DNA of 64,000 nucleotides, from assembly GCF_900101705.1 (NCBI RefSeq), contig NZ_FNAC01000007.1, forward strand, positions 82,667 to 146,666. The letters run 5' to 3'. Source of the DNA: Algoriphagus faecimaris. Lineage in GTDB: Bacteria; Bacteroidota; Bacteroidia; Cytophagales; Cyclobacteriaceae. Below the pieces are notes generated by a model. It was not told the DNA's origin and did no database searches. It worked only from the letters and a program-made list of their open reading frames with translations. Below are positions 1-10,011 of this stretch, piece by piece (positions within the stretch are counted from its first letter, which is position 1; each line of letters starts with the position of its first letter). The translations under genes and the position numbers were made by a program.

Positions 1-1061
1 TGAGAACTTACTTGATTCGTCACTAAATGTGTTGGGATTAGAGATGCATCTGCTAGTGGCTGAATGTTTTTTAAAAGCTTTGCTAAAACCCCTAGAGATC
101 CCGTATTTATAGTAACAACTTCTTGTTTGATTTCAAGTTTTTTAGCAAACGTAGAGGCCTGCCCTACCTCATCTGTCGAAGGGTCCCCAGTCGACATGGT
201 AATAGCGACTATATCTGACTTAATTTCCTTGGCTATAGCAGTTACCAAAGAGGAGTCAATCCCAGAACTTAAAAAAGTGGCAACAGGAACATCTGCATGA
301 AGTTGTTTTGAAATAATTTCGGTTAACAGATCATTTGCTTGCACTTTAAGGTTTTCAAATGAAATTTCATTTTCTTGACCTTTGGGAAATTCATAATACG
401 TTTCCCAATTCAAATGACCGGATTGTATCTCCAAATAAGTTGACGGTGGAAAAACCAAAACCTCCTCATAAATTGTATGACTAGAATCGATATACATTTG
501 TTCCATCAAATCAATGACAGCTTCCTGATTTATCGTTAGTGTTTTTGGATAAATTTGTTTAAGAGCACGAAGTTCGGAGGCAAAATAAAAAGTATCCTCG
601 CTATCAATAAAAAAAATAGGTTTTTCACCAAATCGATCCCTAGCAATGAATACCTCTCCGGAATTTTTGTTGTAGATGAGGAAGGCAAACATTCCAACTA
701 ACTTCTTTAAGAAATCCTTGCCATAAAAATGATAGGCTAACAAAAGAACTTCAGTGTCTGATTGAGTTGTAAACGAGGCTCCTTTGGCCTGCAGTTCTTC
801 TCTTAGGATTAAATAATTATAAATCTCACCATTAAAAATAACGACTAGTCCTAAATCATCTCTATGAAAAGGCTGATTTGCAGAAGTAGACAAATCAATG
901 ATAGACAACCTGTTATGCCCTAAAACTACTCTTTGGTCAGACCATAAAGAGCTAGCATCTGGCCCCCTATGGGATTGCAAACTTAAAGCAAGTTCAAGAG
1001 AATCTTTCTCAGAGAGACTTGTACTCGCTGATTTCTTTACAATGCCAACAATTCCACACAT
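1..1061 (-). CDS. asnB: asparagine synthase (glutamine-hydrolysing), N-terminal part; runs off left edge
   Basis: Transfers amide nitrogen from glutamine to aspartate using ATP. About 353 residues are visible of a family usually near 600-640, because the frame leaves the window at base 1. Translation of the minus strand begins MCGIVGIV, so Cys2 is the Ntn-type glutaminase nucleophile. It continues with SHRGPDAS, GHNRLSI, FNGEIYNY and ARDRFGEKP, all class II glutaminase motifs. Near the left edge the PP-loop of the synthetase domain appears as SSGIDSS. The ATG lies one base after the stop of the upstream glycosyltransferase, so it belongs to the same operon. In polysaccharide loci such paralogs often amidate a uronic acid; that role is inferred here, and a general biosynthetic AsnB remains possible. 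Confidence 0.93.
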   Translation of the reverse strand, partial: MCGIVGIVKKSASTSLSEKDSLELALSLQSHRGPDASSLWSDQRVVLGHNRLSIIDLSTSANQPFHRDDLGLVVIFNGEIYNYLILREELQAKGASFTTQSDTEVLLLAYHFYGKDFLKKLVGMFAFLIYNKNSGEVFIARDRFGEKPIFFIDSEDTFYFASELRALKQIYPKTLTINQEAVIDLMEQMYIDSSHTIYEEVLVFPPSTYLEIQSGHLNWETYYEFPKGQENEISFENLKVQANDLLTEIISKQLHADVPVATFLSSGIDSSLVTAIAKEIKSDIVAITMSTGDPSTDEVGQASTFAKKLEIKQEVVTINTGSLGVLAKLLKNIQPLADASLIPTHLVTNQVSS

Positions 1062-1062
1062 A

Positions 1063-2139
1063 TTAGGATTCTAATGCGTAAAGAAATTTATTTTCCCAGT
1101 CTTCTAAACTATGATAACTAGCCAAAAATATAGGATCAGGAGTATAAGAATTTAAAGTTTTCATGGCATTCTCGATTTGAATTTCCCATTGACTAAGAAC
1201 ATTGGGAGAAGAAACCAAAAAAGAAAAAGACTGGCCATTAACCACCTCCGGAATACCTCCATTTTCAGAAGCAATTACAAGATTACCACATTTAGCAGCC
1301 TCAGTTAAGGTTAAACCAAAGCCTTCTTCCCAAAGAGAGGTAAAGCAATACAAATCGCTAAGTTGCAAATATATTGGAAGATCATCATTTGGAACTCGCC
1401 CAATTGCTGAAACACGAGAACCAAAATGTGGGATTGGTTGACTGTTACCTATCACTTGAACTTTTAGATTTGGGTACTTCTGTACGAGGCGAGGTATTAA
1501 TTTTAGAAACAATTGAAGCCCTTTTTTTGGTCTATCATTAGATAGCCAGGTAATTACTATATCATCTGCTAAAAACCCTTTATTAATTTTAGCTAGTTTT
1601 TTATCCCCAGCATTTATTGGATAATATTTTTTTGAATCAACTCCATTTCCAATAATAAATACTTCGGGAGTAAATTCTTGATGATTACTTTTTGTTTGAT
1701 GATAGCCTAATTCTGTAAGAAAGAGAACCTTATCTACCTGATTCAGCCAATTACCAGTCGTCTTAAACGAATGACCATGATATGAATAAACCAGTTCGAA
1801 ATCAAAACCCATTGGTTTTAATTGGGCGAATCCTGCCAAAAGCATAATATCGTCCATCACAACAACTTGAATTTTTTCAGAAGGCTTATAAATTCTTTTG
1901 AATTCCTTGAGGTAATTTGCCGTTCGAAATAAAGGCTGGGAAAAATGCGGAAATAAATTTGATAACCTATTTATCGGTCTTTTTTTACAAAAAATATATT
2001 TTTCGTCTACTGTTTTCGTAGGTCCAAGATAGAAATTAAAAAAATCAATTCTTTTACTTGTAAAACTAGCTATTCTTTGGGTCCAACTCCCAATTTTTGA
2101 TGCTGATAACTCGGTACTTGAAACTAAAATTCTGATCAA
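1063..2139 (-). CDS. GT4-type (GT-B fold) glycosyltransferase
   Basis: Likely adds a sugar from a nucleotide sugar to the lipid-linked repeat unit on the cytoplasmic side of the inner membrane. The 358-residue protein has the C-terminal glycosyl transferase group 1 domain: an IVITWLSNDRPKKG stretch near residue 195 opens the donor-binding half, and the EX7E signature is visible as WEEGFGLTLTEAAKCG followed by GGIPEVV. The N-terminal half is divergent, as usual for acceptor domains. It sits 11 bases downstream of the ABC transporter and one base upstream of asparagine synthase. Donor and linkage cannot be read from sequence. Family assignment is secure, substrate unknown. Confidence 0.86.
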   Translation of the reverse strand: MIRILVSSTELSASKIGSWTQRIASFTSKRIDFFNFYLGPTKTVDEKYIFCKKRPINRLSNLFPHFSQPLFRTANYLKEFKRIYKPSEKIQVVVMDDIMLLAGFAQLKPMGFDFELVYSYHGHSFKTTGNWLNQVDKVLFLTELGYHQTKSNHQEFTPEVFIIGNGVDSKKYYPINAGDKKLAKINKGFLADDIVITWLSNDRPKKGLQLFLKLIPRLVQKYPNLKVQVIGNSQPIPHFGSRVSAIGRVPNDDLPIYLQLSDLYCFTSLWEEGFGLTLTEAAKCGNLVIASENGGIPEVVNGQSFSFLVSSPNVLSQWEIQIENAMKTLNSYTPDPIFLASYHSLEDWENKFLYALES

Positions 2140-2150
2140 AATAATTGAAG

Positions 2151-3956
2151 TTAAAACTCTTGTAATTCAACCATTCTTCTGAATTGCTCATTTCTTTTTA
2201 CCAAATCTTGAAAACTTCCTGATTCAAGAATCTCGCCTTTAGCCATTAAAGAAATAACGTCTGCCTTTCTAACTGTACTTAAGCGATGAGCAATTATCAA
2301 AATCGTATATTTTCCCATAAGCAAATCAATATTGTCTTGAATGAGCTTTTCTGTCTCTGAATCAAGTGCAGAAGTAGCTTCATCAAAAATCAATATATCA
2401 ACATCCTTATATAGTTCACGAGCAATTGAAATTCGTTGCTTTTGACCTCCACTTATCAATATTCCGTTATCACCAAGTTTGGTACTGTCTCTTTCTGACA
2501 GGGTATAAACGAATTCATCTAATTTAGCAAGTTTTAAAGCTCGTTCAAACTTAGATCTATTTATATCATTATCTTCACCCCATAGCGTGATATTATTATA
2601 AATAGTATCATTAAAGATAACTGGCTCTTGGGTGATATAACCAAATCGTTTTCGGTAAGAAGAAAGATTAATCCCATTTCTATCCAACCCATTAACCGAA
2701 ATCACTCCACTACTAGGGTTAAACAATCCAACAATAAGATTAACCAAGGAAGTTTTTCCACTTCCACTTTCACCAACGAAAGCATAGGTTTTCAAGGATT
2801 CAACATCAATATTAACATTTTTTAGTACTTTAAAACCATTGGGATACTTGAAATCTACATTTTTAAGATTTAGAGATGAAATACGATCAATTTGAGGTTC
2901 TAAAGGTATAATTTCTTTGCCTTGATGAAATTCATCAATTAAATCAACAGAAGACCTTAATCCACCAATGTTGGAAATAAAGCCTTGCCAACTCCCCTGT
3001 AAGGTAACCACATAATTGAGAGCTCGGTATAAAAACATTAAACTCATCACTATGGAAGCCATTGTTCCCCCTAAAAGGTTTACTTGTATTACAATAATTA
3101 AAACCACTATAATCAAGATAATTGGCTCCCTAGCACTAGACATGATAGCATTATACAAACCAATTTTTCTTTGATTATTCTCAATTCTATCTATTATATC
3201 CCTAAGTTTGTCCTTATAAGAACCAAAATAATCAGTGGCTTTCAAGTATTTAAAATTGTGAACTGCTTGAACAAGATAACTTTGGTAAGTATGTCCCAAG
3301 TTAGAAAGACCAACTGAAGCTATTTCTGTATTTTTAAACAAAATACGGAACAAGATATTGGACAAATATCCACCTACACCGACAAGTAATGCAAATTGAA
3401 AATTAGTAAGCATCGCCAATCCAACATAAACCAAAAGTAAAACAGCATGTTGAACGGAATTAAAATAAGCTAAAAACCCATAGGTAAGTTTAATTCCTTC
3501 TGAACCTAAAGTATTTTGTACTTTACCAGAATCCAAATTTAGGAAATTCTCATAGCTTAAGCTACCTAGACCATCTACAAGACCAAATCTTAATTTTTTA
3601 ACAAATCGGTTTTGTATTTTTATTTTATACCAGCCATCCAGCAATTTTAAAAAGGCTTTTAAAATAAACAATATAACCATTAAAATAATTACAGAATTTA
3701 AATTAACATCTATTCCAAGACTAGCTACTCCATCTAAAAGAAACTGAAGTTCACCAAGGGATTCTGAACTTTGGCTTGGATCAGCCGAACCAGCTGCCAA
3801 TTCAAAAACAGGGATTAAAAGGGCCAGACCGAAGCCGTCTAGAAGACCAACAAAAATACTGATAGAAATTAGAATAAAAATTCTATATCCTATGAAAGAA
3901 TAGAAAAAGTTAAAGTGTCTGAAATACTTTTCTGAAATTTTCTGTATAATTTCCAT
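2151..3956 (-). CDS. ABC transporter, fused permease-ATPase (MsbA/PglK-like flippase)
   Basis: A half-transporter of about 601 residues, expected to act as a homodimer flipping a lipid-linked glycan or lipid across the inner membrane. The N-terminal half (to about residue 330) carries roughly six membrane segments. The C-terminal ATPase shows Walker A GESGSGKT, Q-loop YITQEPVIF, signature ISGGQKQR, Walker B ILIFDEATSALD and H-loop IIAHRLSTV. A TTG nine bases upstream (3965) would add three residues and overlap the previous stop; the ATG at 3956 is preferred. Placement among glycosyltransferases suggests glycan or glycolipid flipping, resembling PglK. Since a Wzx flippase is also present in the locus, this may serve a second glycan. 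That last point is inference. Confidence 0.9.
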   Translation of the reverse strand: MEIIQKISEKYFRHFNFFYSFIGYRIFILISISIFVGLLDGFGLALLIPVFELAAGSADPSQSSESLGELQFLLDGVASLGIDVNLNSVIILMVILFILKAFLKLLDGWYKIKIQNRFVKKLRFGLVDGLGSLSYENFLNLDSGKVQNTLGSEGIKLTYGFLAYFNSVQHAVLLLVYVGLAMLTNFQFALLVGVGGYLSNILFRILFKNTEIASVGLSNLGHTYQSYLVQAVHNFKYLKATDYFGSYKDKLRDIIDRIENNQRKIGLYNAIMSSAREPIILIIVVLIIVIQVNLLGGTMASIVMSLMFLYRALNYVVTLQGSWQGFISNIGGLRSSVDLIDEFHQGKEIIPLEPQIDRISSLNLKNVDFKYPNGFKVLKNVNIDVESLKTYAFVGESGSGKTSLVNLIVGLFNPSSGVISVNGLDRNGINLSSYRKRFGYITQEPVIFNDTIYNNITLWGEDNDINRSKFERALKLAKLDEFVYTLSERDSTKLGDNGILISGGQKQRISIARELYKDVDILIFDEATSALDSETEKLIQDNIDLLMGKYTILIIAHRLSTVRKADVISLMAKGEILESGSFQDLVKRNEQFRRMVELQEF

Positions 3957-3961
3957 AATAA

Positions 3962-4681
3962 TCAAGCCCTATGCTTGAAAACAAATTTTTTGAATTTAAA
4001 GTACAGATTATACTTTAAAGTTTTAAGTAAATTGAATTTTACTTTTTCATCATGAGTACCATCATAGGCATCATAAGCTGGATATAAAGGCCAAAGTTGA
4101 AGTTCTCCTCCATCAACTAAATATAGTAAAATTGCCTTCATTTGAATATTTTCTAAATAAACACCTTTTGATTCATCTAGGTACTTATCAGCACAAGGAA
4201 GAAAGTAATTATAGTAGAAACTCTTTTTAATGATCATTAACCGGGTATCAGCCCACCTGAGATTACGAGTTGGATTAACATAAATCTCATGATCAACACC
4301 ATTAACGCCACTTAATAGTTGTGAAATATTTTTAATAATATATCTACCTGTAATCTTGATAAGATAGTCTACTTTATTCAAAGCAGTTGAATTTTCTAAC
4401 GCAAATTTAAATATCTCCATCTCTCCAAATGACTTCCCCAAATAGCTACGCTTTGAAAGAAATGTATGATATTCAAATGATTTACTTTTCTCCTTAATTG
4501 ACTGGATTTTTTTCGAACTATAATCCGAATTTTCAACAAAAACTACTTCAAAACCTTTCGAAAGGTAAAAGTTGATCGCTTTGAAATAATCATCTTCTCT
4601 TTTAGAAACATCAATTCTTCCTGAATGTAATTGGCCTTTAAATGGCTTAATGGTGCCTGTCAATAATAGTACAAAACTCAT
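3962..4681 (-). CDS. unrecognised protein of the polysaccharide locus, possible glycosyltransferase
   Basis: A 239-residue soluble protein that I cannot assign to a family with confidence. It starts with a hydrophobic beta-strand (MSFVLLLTGTIKP) and later has YLIKITGRYII and NPTRNLRWADTRLMIIKK, an arrangement reminiscent of Rossmann-like GT-A enzymes that lack a clear DXD. There is no signal peptide or membrane segment. The ATG lies eight bases after the methyltransferase stop, and the gene is five bases from the ABC transporter start, so co-transcription is very likely. Its context suggests cytoplasmic sugar transfer or modification. Function is inferred only from neighbours. Confidence 0.6.
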   Translation of the reverse strand: MSFVLLLTGTIKPFKGQLHSGRIDVSKREDDYFKAINFYLSKGFEVVFVENSDYSSKKIQSIKEKSKSFEYHTFLSKRSYLGKSFGEMEIFKFALENSTALNKVDYLIKITGRYIIKNISQLLSGVNGVDHEIYVNPTRNLRWADTRLMIIKKSFYYNYFLPCADKYLDESKGVYLENIQMKAILLYLVDGGELQLWPLYPAYDAYDGTHDEKVKFNLLKTLKYNLYFKFKKFVFKHRA

Positions 4682-4689
4682 CTTGAATA

Positions 4690-5430
4690 TTATATCACAT
4701 TTGACCCTTCATTATTATCTCCTTTATAAATGAAAATCAAATTGTGGTAAAAATGAATACTTGTTATTTTTTTATCAAAATAGTTTGGCTCATACTTAGA
4801 ATCAGGAAACTCAGCATGGTTCAAACCATGAATAAACTTCTTAAAGTAGCCAACTGCAGTAGTGAAATTATCAGGATTTTCAGGGTTTCCTCCATATTCT
4901 GGCCAATAAGAGGTTTGTACATCTTCAATGACATAAATCCCTCCATCCTTAAGCTTGGGGAACAAAATCTCAAAGGATTTGATGATGTGTTCATTAATGT
5001 GACTTCCATCATCGATTATAATTTCAAAACCACCCACTGAATCAGAAAGGGATTCCAAGAAAGCTTGATCGACTTGACTTCCCGTTTTAATTTTAATTCT
5101 GCCCTCTTCTAGTTGGGTTTTATCATAAATATCAATACCATGGATTTCAGCACGGTCAAAAAACCTTTCCCACATCCGAAGAGAGCCTCCTCCTTGCTGA
5201 GGGTCTTCATAACCTCCTATACCTATTTCCAGTACTTTAATTTTCTTTGATTTAAACCTTTTGAAGTGAAAGTAGTAATGAGGAGTATAAAAATGTTTTC
5301 CCCACTTGTCTGTTTTAAAGGTTGTTGCTAAAAAATTTAAGTCATTTGTTTTCCCGAATGTTCTAACTCGATTGTATAATCGAATCAACTTTCTTCTTCT
5401 TTTGAAGCTGATATTACTAAAATTAAGCAT
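4690..5430 (-). CDS. class I SAM-dependent methyltransferase (macrocin O-methyltransferase-like)
   Basis: A 246-residue cytoplasmic protein probably methylating a hydroxyl of a sugar in the polysaccharide. Motif I reads KVLEIGIGGYEDP around residues 76-88, followed by an acidic GIDIYDK at the end of strand 2 and IIIDDGSH, then VIEDVQTSYW. The N-terminal FKTDKWGKHFYTPHYYFHF stretch with histidines is seen in the MycE/TylF-like group that methylates deoxysugars with a metal ion. It lies six bases after the Wzc gene. The target could equally be a terminal sugar used for chain-length control; this is inference. Confidence 0.78.
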   Translation of the reverse strand: MLNFSNISFKRRRKLIRLYNRVRTFGKTNDLNFLATTFKTDKWGKHFYTPHYYFHFKRFKSKKIKVLEIGIGGYEDPQQGGGSLRMWERFFDRAEIHGIDIYDKTQLEEGRIKIKTGSQVDQAFLESLSDSVGGFEIIIDDGSHINEHIIKSFEILFPKLKDGGIYVIEDVQTSYWPEYGGNPENPDNFTTAVGYFKKFIHGLNHAEFPDSKYEPNYFDKKITSIHFYHNLIFIYKGDNNEGSNVI

Positions 5431-5436
5431 GTTGTA

Positions 5437-7818
5437 TTATTTGGTTAAGTTAAAAAATGATTTCTTTTTGCTATCATCCTCATAGTAACCATAGCCATAA
5501 CCATAAGTGTAACCATATCCATAAGTCACCTTGCTACCATCAACACCGTTGAATATGGCATAAATATTTTTTAGGTTTTTACTTGATTTTAAACCATTTA
5601 AGGACTCGACAAAGCTTCTTAGGCTATAATTCTGTCTAAATACAAATAAGGATAAATCTACATGAGGCAACAAATCAAGGGTTTCGCTTACCAAACCTAT
5701 AGGAGGCGTATCCAAAATTATAACATCATATTCTTCTTTAAGGTCCTTAACTAGCATTTCAAAAGTATCTGTGAATAATAGTTCAGCAGGATTAGGGGGA
5801 GTGGGACCAGATACCAAAACGTCTAAGTTTTCATACTCTGTTTTTTTAATTGCATCTCTCCAATCCATCTGCCCACTTAGAACCGTAGAAAGGCCCTCAT
5901 CATTTTTAATGTTGAAATCATCGAAAATCCGTGGTTTTCGCATGTCACAACCAACCAAAACAGTTTTCTTGCCCGTTAATGAATACACAGAAGCCAGATT
6001 CATGGCACAAAAAGTTTTTCCTTCTCCTGATATAGTAGATGTAACTAATATTGTTAATTGCTTTTCCTTTGGGGTTATAAATTTAATATTAGCCCTTAAA
6101 GACCTGAAACCTTCTGCTATCCCAGACTTTCCTTGTTCAAATACGACAAGGTTTTTCTTTTTCTTGTTAAAGAGAATTGTAGAAAGTAAAGGCAATCTTA
6201 ACTTTTTCTCCAAGAATGATACATCCTCAATTTTTGTCCGTGTCAACTCACGAGCTATCACCAATAAAATCGGTAGAAATAGACCTATAAATATCCCAAT
6301 AGCATAGTTCCTTGTGGGTATAGGACTTACAAGAAAACCTCCTCTCGCGGGCTCAATTATCTTATTTTCTGCTTTATTTGAAGCCCTAGTAATTGCCGCC
6401 TCGGCTCTTTTTTCCATTAAAAAATTATAGATATTCTCATTTAAGGCAAACTGTCTCTCTAGTCGAATTAGGTTTTGCTCAGTTTCAGGCAAATTTCTAA
6501 AAGAACCCTCAATTTCAGAAATACGACTTGTTAAATCCTGAATCATCATTTCTGAATTAGCGTCAACGTTACTTAGAAGCTCTCTGATTGAAGCATTAAG
6601 ATCTCTTATTTTATTATTAGTGGCTATCACTTGAGGAGCTTGCTCGGTTAAAGTTGCCAGCTGCCTTGACTTTTCTACTTGTAATTCCAATAGATTCGTA
6701 ATGAGAGAATTCAATATTGGGTCTTCTATTCCTATTCCTGAAGGAACGACCAAGTCATTGTACTGCTCTCTAGCTAGATAAACTCCTAATTGCTTATAAA
6801 AAGACCGCTTGAATTGCTCCTGTCTTAGCATCGTTTCAAGCTCAGTAAGCTGACCAAAAACCTGACTACTTTCAGCTTCTAAATTATAAGTTTTATTACT
6901 TGATCTAAAGGTTTGAAGCTCGTTTTCAAATTGACGTAAACTATCTGAAACTCCAGCTACCTGACTTTCTATAAAATTGACTGTGTTTGTGGCGATTGAA
7001 TTTTTCTCTTCTAGCTCTAATGATAAATAAGTTTCCATTAAACGGTTAATGTAAACTTCACCTTTTTTTACATTAGGAGTATTTAAGCTTAATTCCAGAA
7101 TTGAGCCTTCCTTCCTAAGCGTTTCGACTCTTAATGAGGAAGAATATTGATCAACTAAAGATTCCAAATTTCTAAGCTTAATTAATATTTCTCCACTTTC
7201 TTCTGCACTAGTATTTGTAACTTTTAATTTAAAATTATTTGTTTGGATCCAATCGCCAAATGCGAATTTCTCTTTCTCAGGAATAATTTGGAGCTTGGTT
7301 CTTGACCCATCGGGTAAATACTTATGATAAGATTCATCCTCAAAAGCTATTGAGAAGTTCTCCTTATCTACCCAAGTTATTGTTAATAGTCCCCCAACCA
7401 CTTGAGGAGCGTTCCAATCCACTTCAATTAAAATTGGATTAGAGCCATAAACTTCATTGTTAATGAATGTGCTTTTTTGATAATATTCAACTCCGAAGTT
7501 TAACTGAGATAAAGCCTCTCTTGCAATAGGCCTAGATTTAAGAATTGTAGTTTCATTAACAAGTCCAGTCCTAGCTGTCCCTTCTATTGTAGGTGCTTCA
7601 AATAGAGAAAAACCTTTGTCTGTATCCTTGATATAGAAAAGTCCAGAAACTTTAAATTGAGGCACTGACATCCTGGTATAAATGTAAGATGCTCCTAAGA
7701 AAATAAGAGTAGAGACTAGGATGTAAGGCCAAATAGCCCAAATCTTCGGTAAAACGGATTTTATATCGAAAGTGCTGTCCTCGTTAAGGAAATCCCTTTC
7801 TTCTTGATCAAAACTCAT
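5437..7818 (-). CDS. wzc: Wzc-type chain-length determinant fused to BY-kinase
   Basis: An inner-membrane co-polymerase of 793 residues that should pair with the Wza exporter and control chain length through tyrosine autophosphorylation. In order: a short cytoplasmic N-terminus, TM1 near residues 32-52, a Wzz domain, a long coiled-coil periplasmic part with a GNVR-like region, TM2 near residue 510, and the kinase. The kinase has Walker A TISGEGKT (about residue 593), Walker A' VGCDMRKPR and Walker B VIILDTPP. The C-terminus carries eight tyrosines alternating with glycine, the expected autophosphorylation cluster. The ATG lies two bases after the wza stop. This fused form is usual in Gram-negative Bacteroidota. 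Confidence 0.95.
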   Translation of the reverse strand: MSFDQEERDFLNEDSTFDIKSVLPKIWAIWPYILVSTLIFLGASYIYTRMSVPQFKVSGLFYIKDTDKGFSLFEAPTIEGTARTGLVNETTILKSRPIAREALSQLNFGVEYYQKSTFINNEVYGSNPILIEVDWNAPQVVGGLLTITWVDKENFSIAFEDESYHKYLPDGSRTKLQIIPEKEKFAFGDWIQTNNFKLKVTNTSAEESGEILIKLRNLESLVDQYSSSLRVETLRKEGSILELSLNTPNVKKGEVYINRLMETYLSLELEEKNSIATNTVNFIESQVAGVSDSLRQFENELQTFRSSNKTYNLEAESSQVFGQLTELETMLRQEQFKRSFYKQLGVYLAREQYNDLVVPSGIGIEDPILNSLITNLLELQVEKSRQLATLTEQAPQVIATNNKIRDLNASIRELLSNVDANSEMMIQDLTSRISEIEGSFRNLPETEQNLIRLERQFALNENIYNFLMEKRAEAAITRASNKAENKIIEPARGGFLVSPIPTRNYAIGIFIGLFLPILLVIARELTRTKIEDVSFLEKKLRLPLLSTILFNKKKKNLVVFEQGKSGIAEGFRSLRANIKFITPKEKQLTILVTSTISGEGKTFCAMNLASVYSLTGKKTVLVGCDMRKPRIFDDFNIKNDEGLSTVLSGQMDWRDAIKKTEYENLDVLVSGPTPPNPAELLFTDTFEMLVKDLKEEYDVIILDTPPIGLVSETLDLLPHVDLSLFVFRQNYSLRSFVESLNGLKSSKNLKNIYAIFNGVDGSKVTYGYGYTYGYGYGYYEDDSKKKSFFNLTK

Positions 7819-7820
7819 AT

Positions 7821-8648
7821 TTAATTGTTTCTTATAAAAGTAAGTACTAAGGCTATTGCTGTAATGGATGTTGAAATTAGTGTAATCGTCTCAACAAATG
7901 TATTACCCGCACCAATTGCACGGACCTTCATAGGCTCGGCGTAAATTAAATCATTTGGCTTAAGCCAATAAAATTCAGAGTTCAACAAGCTTCTGTCCAG
8001 CAGATTTATTTTATGAATCTGTGTACCGTCCGGATATTGTCTTAGGAGTAATACTTGATCTCGCTTTGCTACTCTATTCAAATCCCCCGCAAAAGCAATA
8101 GCTTCAAAAATGGTTACTCTATTTTGAAGTAAAGTAAACTTTCCTGATCTATTAAATTCTCCCAATGCACTAAATCGTATTCCTCCTAATCTAACTCTAA
8201 CAAAATACTCACTTTTATTGACGTAGCGACCAACTTCCTTTTCTACAATCAATTTAGCTTCTTCTGTAGTCAGACCAATTATTTTCACCTTTCCTATTAA
8301 AGGTAATTCTACCTCCCCATTATCATCGATTGAATATCCATTCATGAAAAATATATCTCCAGCTCCCTGACCACCGGCCATTTGGTTCATCCCTTGCTGA
8401 GATGCATTAACCGACCCTAGCAGTTCGTTCATTTGCGGGTCTGTGGTGAAAATATTAATTTCTACAATATCGTTGATCTGAAGAAGATAATCCTCCCTTA
8501 GGTAGGGATACTTTTGACTTGACTCAACAAGCGGCCCCGTTGACTCTAACATTTCTTGCATGTAAACTAGCTTCTTATTGGGAACGCAGGAAAAAAGAAA
8601 AACTGCACTAAACCCTAGTAAGGCAAAATATTTTTTTAGAAATGACAT
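7821..8648 (-). CDS. wza: Wza-type polysaccharide export outer-membrane lipoprotein
   Basis: About 275 residues from the ATG at 8648; a TTG at 8672 would add eight residues ahead of the signal sequence and is less likely. The signal peptide ends in the lipobox FLFSC, so it should be a lipoprotein. A Poly_export domain follows (LQINDIVEINIFT, then LIGKVKIIGLTTEEAKLIV), then an SLBB region (FSALGEFNRSGKF, then VTIFEAIAFAG). A hydrophobic stretch near the C-terminus (TSITAIALVLTFI) is typical of Bacteroidota homologues. It forms a pair with the adjacent wzc, giving a periplasm-spanning export conduit. It is much shorter than the second exporter at 30429-33050. Confidence 0.92.
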   Translation of the reverse strand: MSFLKKYFALLGFSAVFLFSCVPNKKLVYMQEMLESTGPLVESSQKYPYLREDYLLQINDIVEINIFTTDPQMNELLGSVNASQQGMNQMAGGQGAGDIFFMNGYSIDDNGEVELPLIGKVKIIGLTTEEAKLIVEKEVGRYVNKSEYFVRVRLGGIRFSALGEFNRSGKFTLLQNRVTIFEAIAFAGDLNRVAKRDQVLLLRQYPDGTQIHKINLLDRSLLNSEFYWLKPNDLIYAEPMKVRAIGAGNTFVETITLISTSITAIALVLTFIRNN

Positions 8649-8712
8649 AGTTTTAGATGAATTATTGTTCAAAAAAGAAAGAAATTCAGGAATTATACAA
8701 ATTTAAACATTC

Positions 8713-10011
8713 TTATAATCGACCATCCACATCATCTTTCTTCAAAATCCCCTTTACATCAAAAACTACCTGATTAGAAGATTTTTTAATGGATAAGGCT
8801 TTAAATTTTTGATGAGCTACTGCCAAAATCACAGCTGAATATTGATTGAGTTTGGGTGAATTTTCTCCGTTTAAAATTTTTATCCCGTACTCATGCTCTA
8901 CTTCCGATGCATCAGCCCAAGGGTCATAAATATCTACATCAATGTCAAATGATTGAAGTTCGCTAAAGATATCAATTACTCTAGTATTTCTCACATCCGG
9001 GCAATCCTCTTTGAATGTAAATCCTAAGATCAACACCTTTGAATCAATCACCTTGAGATCCTTTCGCATCATCAACTTGATTACTTCGGTGGCTACATGT
9101 TTTCCCATGCTATCATTGAGCCTTCTTCCTGCCAAAATGATTTCGGGATGATAGCCTACTTCTTGAGCCTTTTGTGCAAGATAGAAAGGATCTACACCTA
9201 TACAATGCCCTCCAACAAGACCGGGCTTAAATTTCAAGAAATTCCACTTGGTTCCTGCCGCTTCCAATACTTCTTGAGTATCAATTCCCAATAAGTTAAA
9301 AATCTTGGAAAGCTCATTGACAAAGGCAATATTAATATCCCTTTGGGAGTTCTCGATCACTTTTGCAGCTTCTGCCACCTTGATTGAAGGTGCTTTGTGT
9401 GTGCCGGCTGTAATGACAGTCTTATAAAGTTGATCTACATATTCAGCCACTTCTTCATTACTGCCAGAAGTGACTTTTAGGATTTTTGCAACCGTATGTT
9501 CTTTATCACCAGGATTGATTCTCTCAGGCGAATATCCTACAAAAAAATCTTCATTAAACTTTAACCCTGATACCTTTTCCAAGACAGGCACACATTCCTC
9601 TTCAGTGACACCAGGATAAACCGTAGATTCATAGATCACTACATTTCCCTTTTCTAAATAGTTTGCAATATTCTCGGATGCTTTTAACATGGGTGTCAGA
9701 ACGGGTCGGTTATGACGATCCGTAGGAGTAGGTACGGTCACAATATATACATCAGAATCCTGTAGGTGAGATGGATCTGCCGTTGGGAAAAATCCTACTT
9801 CTTCTGAATGAGATGCCAATAAAACGGCTTTCAACTCCTCATCCTCTACCTCTAGGGTAAGGTCTTTTCCATTTTGAAGCTCATTAACTCGCCTTTGATC
9901 AATATCAAATCCTATAACCGTGAATTTCTTTGCAAATTCCACTGCTAATGGCAATCCCACATAACCTAAGCCTATAACGGCTATTTTTACTTCTTCTAAT
10001 GGTTTAAGCAT
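8713..10011 (-). CDS. UDP-N-acetylhexosamine 6-dehydrogenase (TviB/WbpO-like)
   Basis: An NAD-dependent oxidation of UDP-HexNAc to the uronic acid is the likely reaction, supplying an aminouronic sugar. The 432-residue protein opens with a Rossmann motif ([15 protein letters not shown]). The catalytic cysteine is in [12 protein letters not shown], and the C-terminal domain begins near [15 protein letters not shown]. The GGHCIGVDP form and [12 protein letters not shown] fit the TviB/WbpO/WbpA group rather than UDP-glucose dehydrogenase, which has GGSCFPKD as in the second dehydrogenase of this locus. Donor configuration (GlcNAc or GalNAc) cannot be decided from sequence. A 14-base motif shared with the region upstream of the long exporter lies 28 bases before the ATG. 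Confidence 0.9.
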   Translation of the reverse strand: MLKPLEEVKIAVIGLGYVGLPLAVEFAKKFTVIGFDIDQRRVNELQNGKDLTLEVEDEELKAVLLASHSEEVGFFPTADPSHLQDSDVYIVTVPTPTDRHNRPVLTPMLKASENIANYLEKGNVVIYESTVYPGVTEEECVPVLEKVSGLKFNEDFFVGYSPERINPGDKEHTVAKILKVTSGSNEEVAEYVDQLYKTVITAGTHKAPSIKVAEAAKVIENSQRDINIAFVNELSKIFNLLGIDTQEVLEAAGTKWNFLKFKPGLVGGHCIGVDPFYLAQKAQEVGYHPEIILAGRRLNDSMGKHVATEVIKLMMRKDLKVIDSKVLILGFTFKEDCPDVRNTRVIDIFSELQSFDIDVDIYDPWADASEVEHEYGIKILNGENSPKLNQYSAVILAVAHQKFKALSIKKSSNQVVFDVKGILKKDDVDGRL

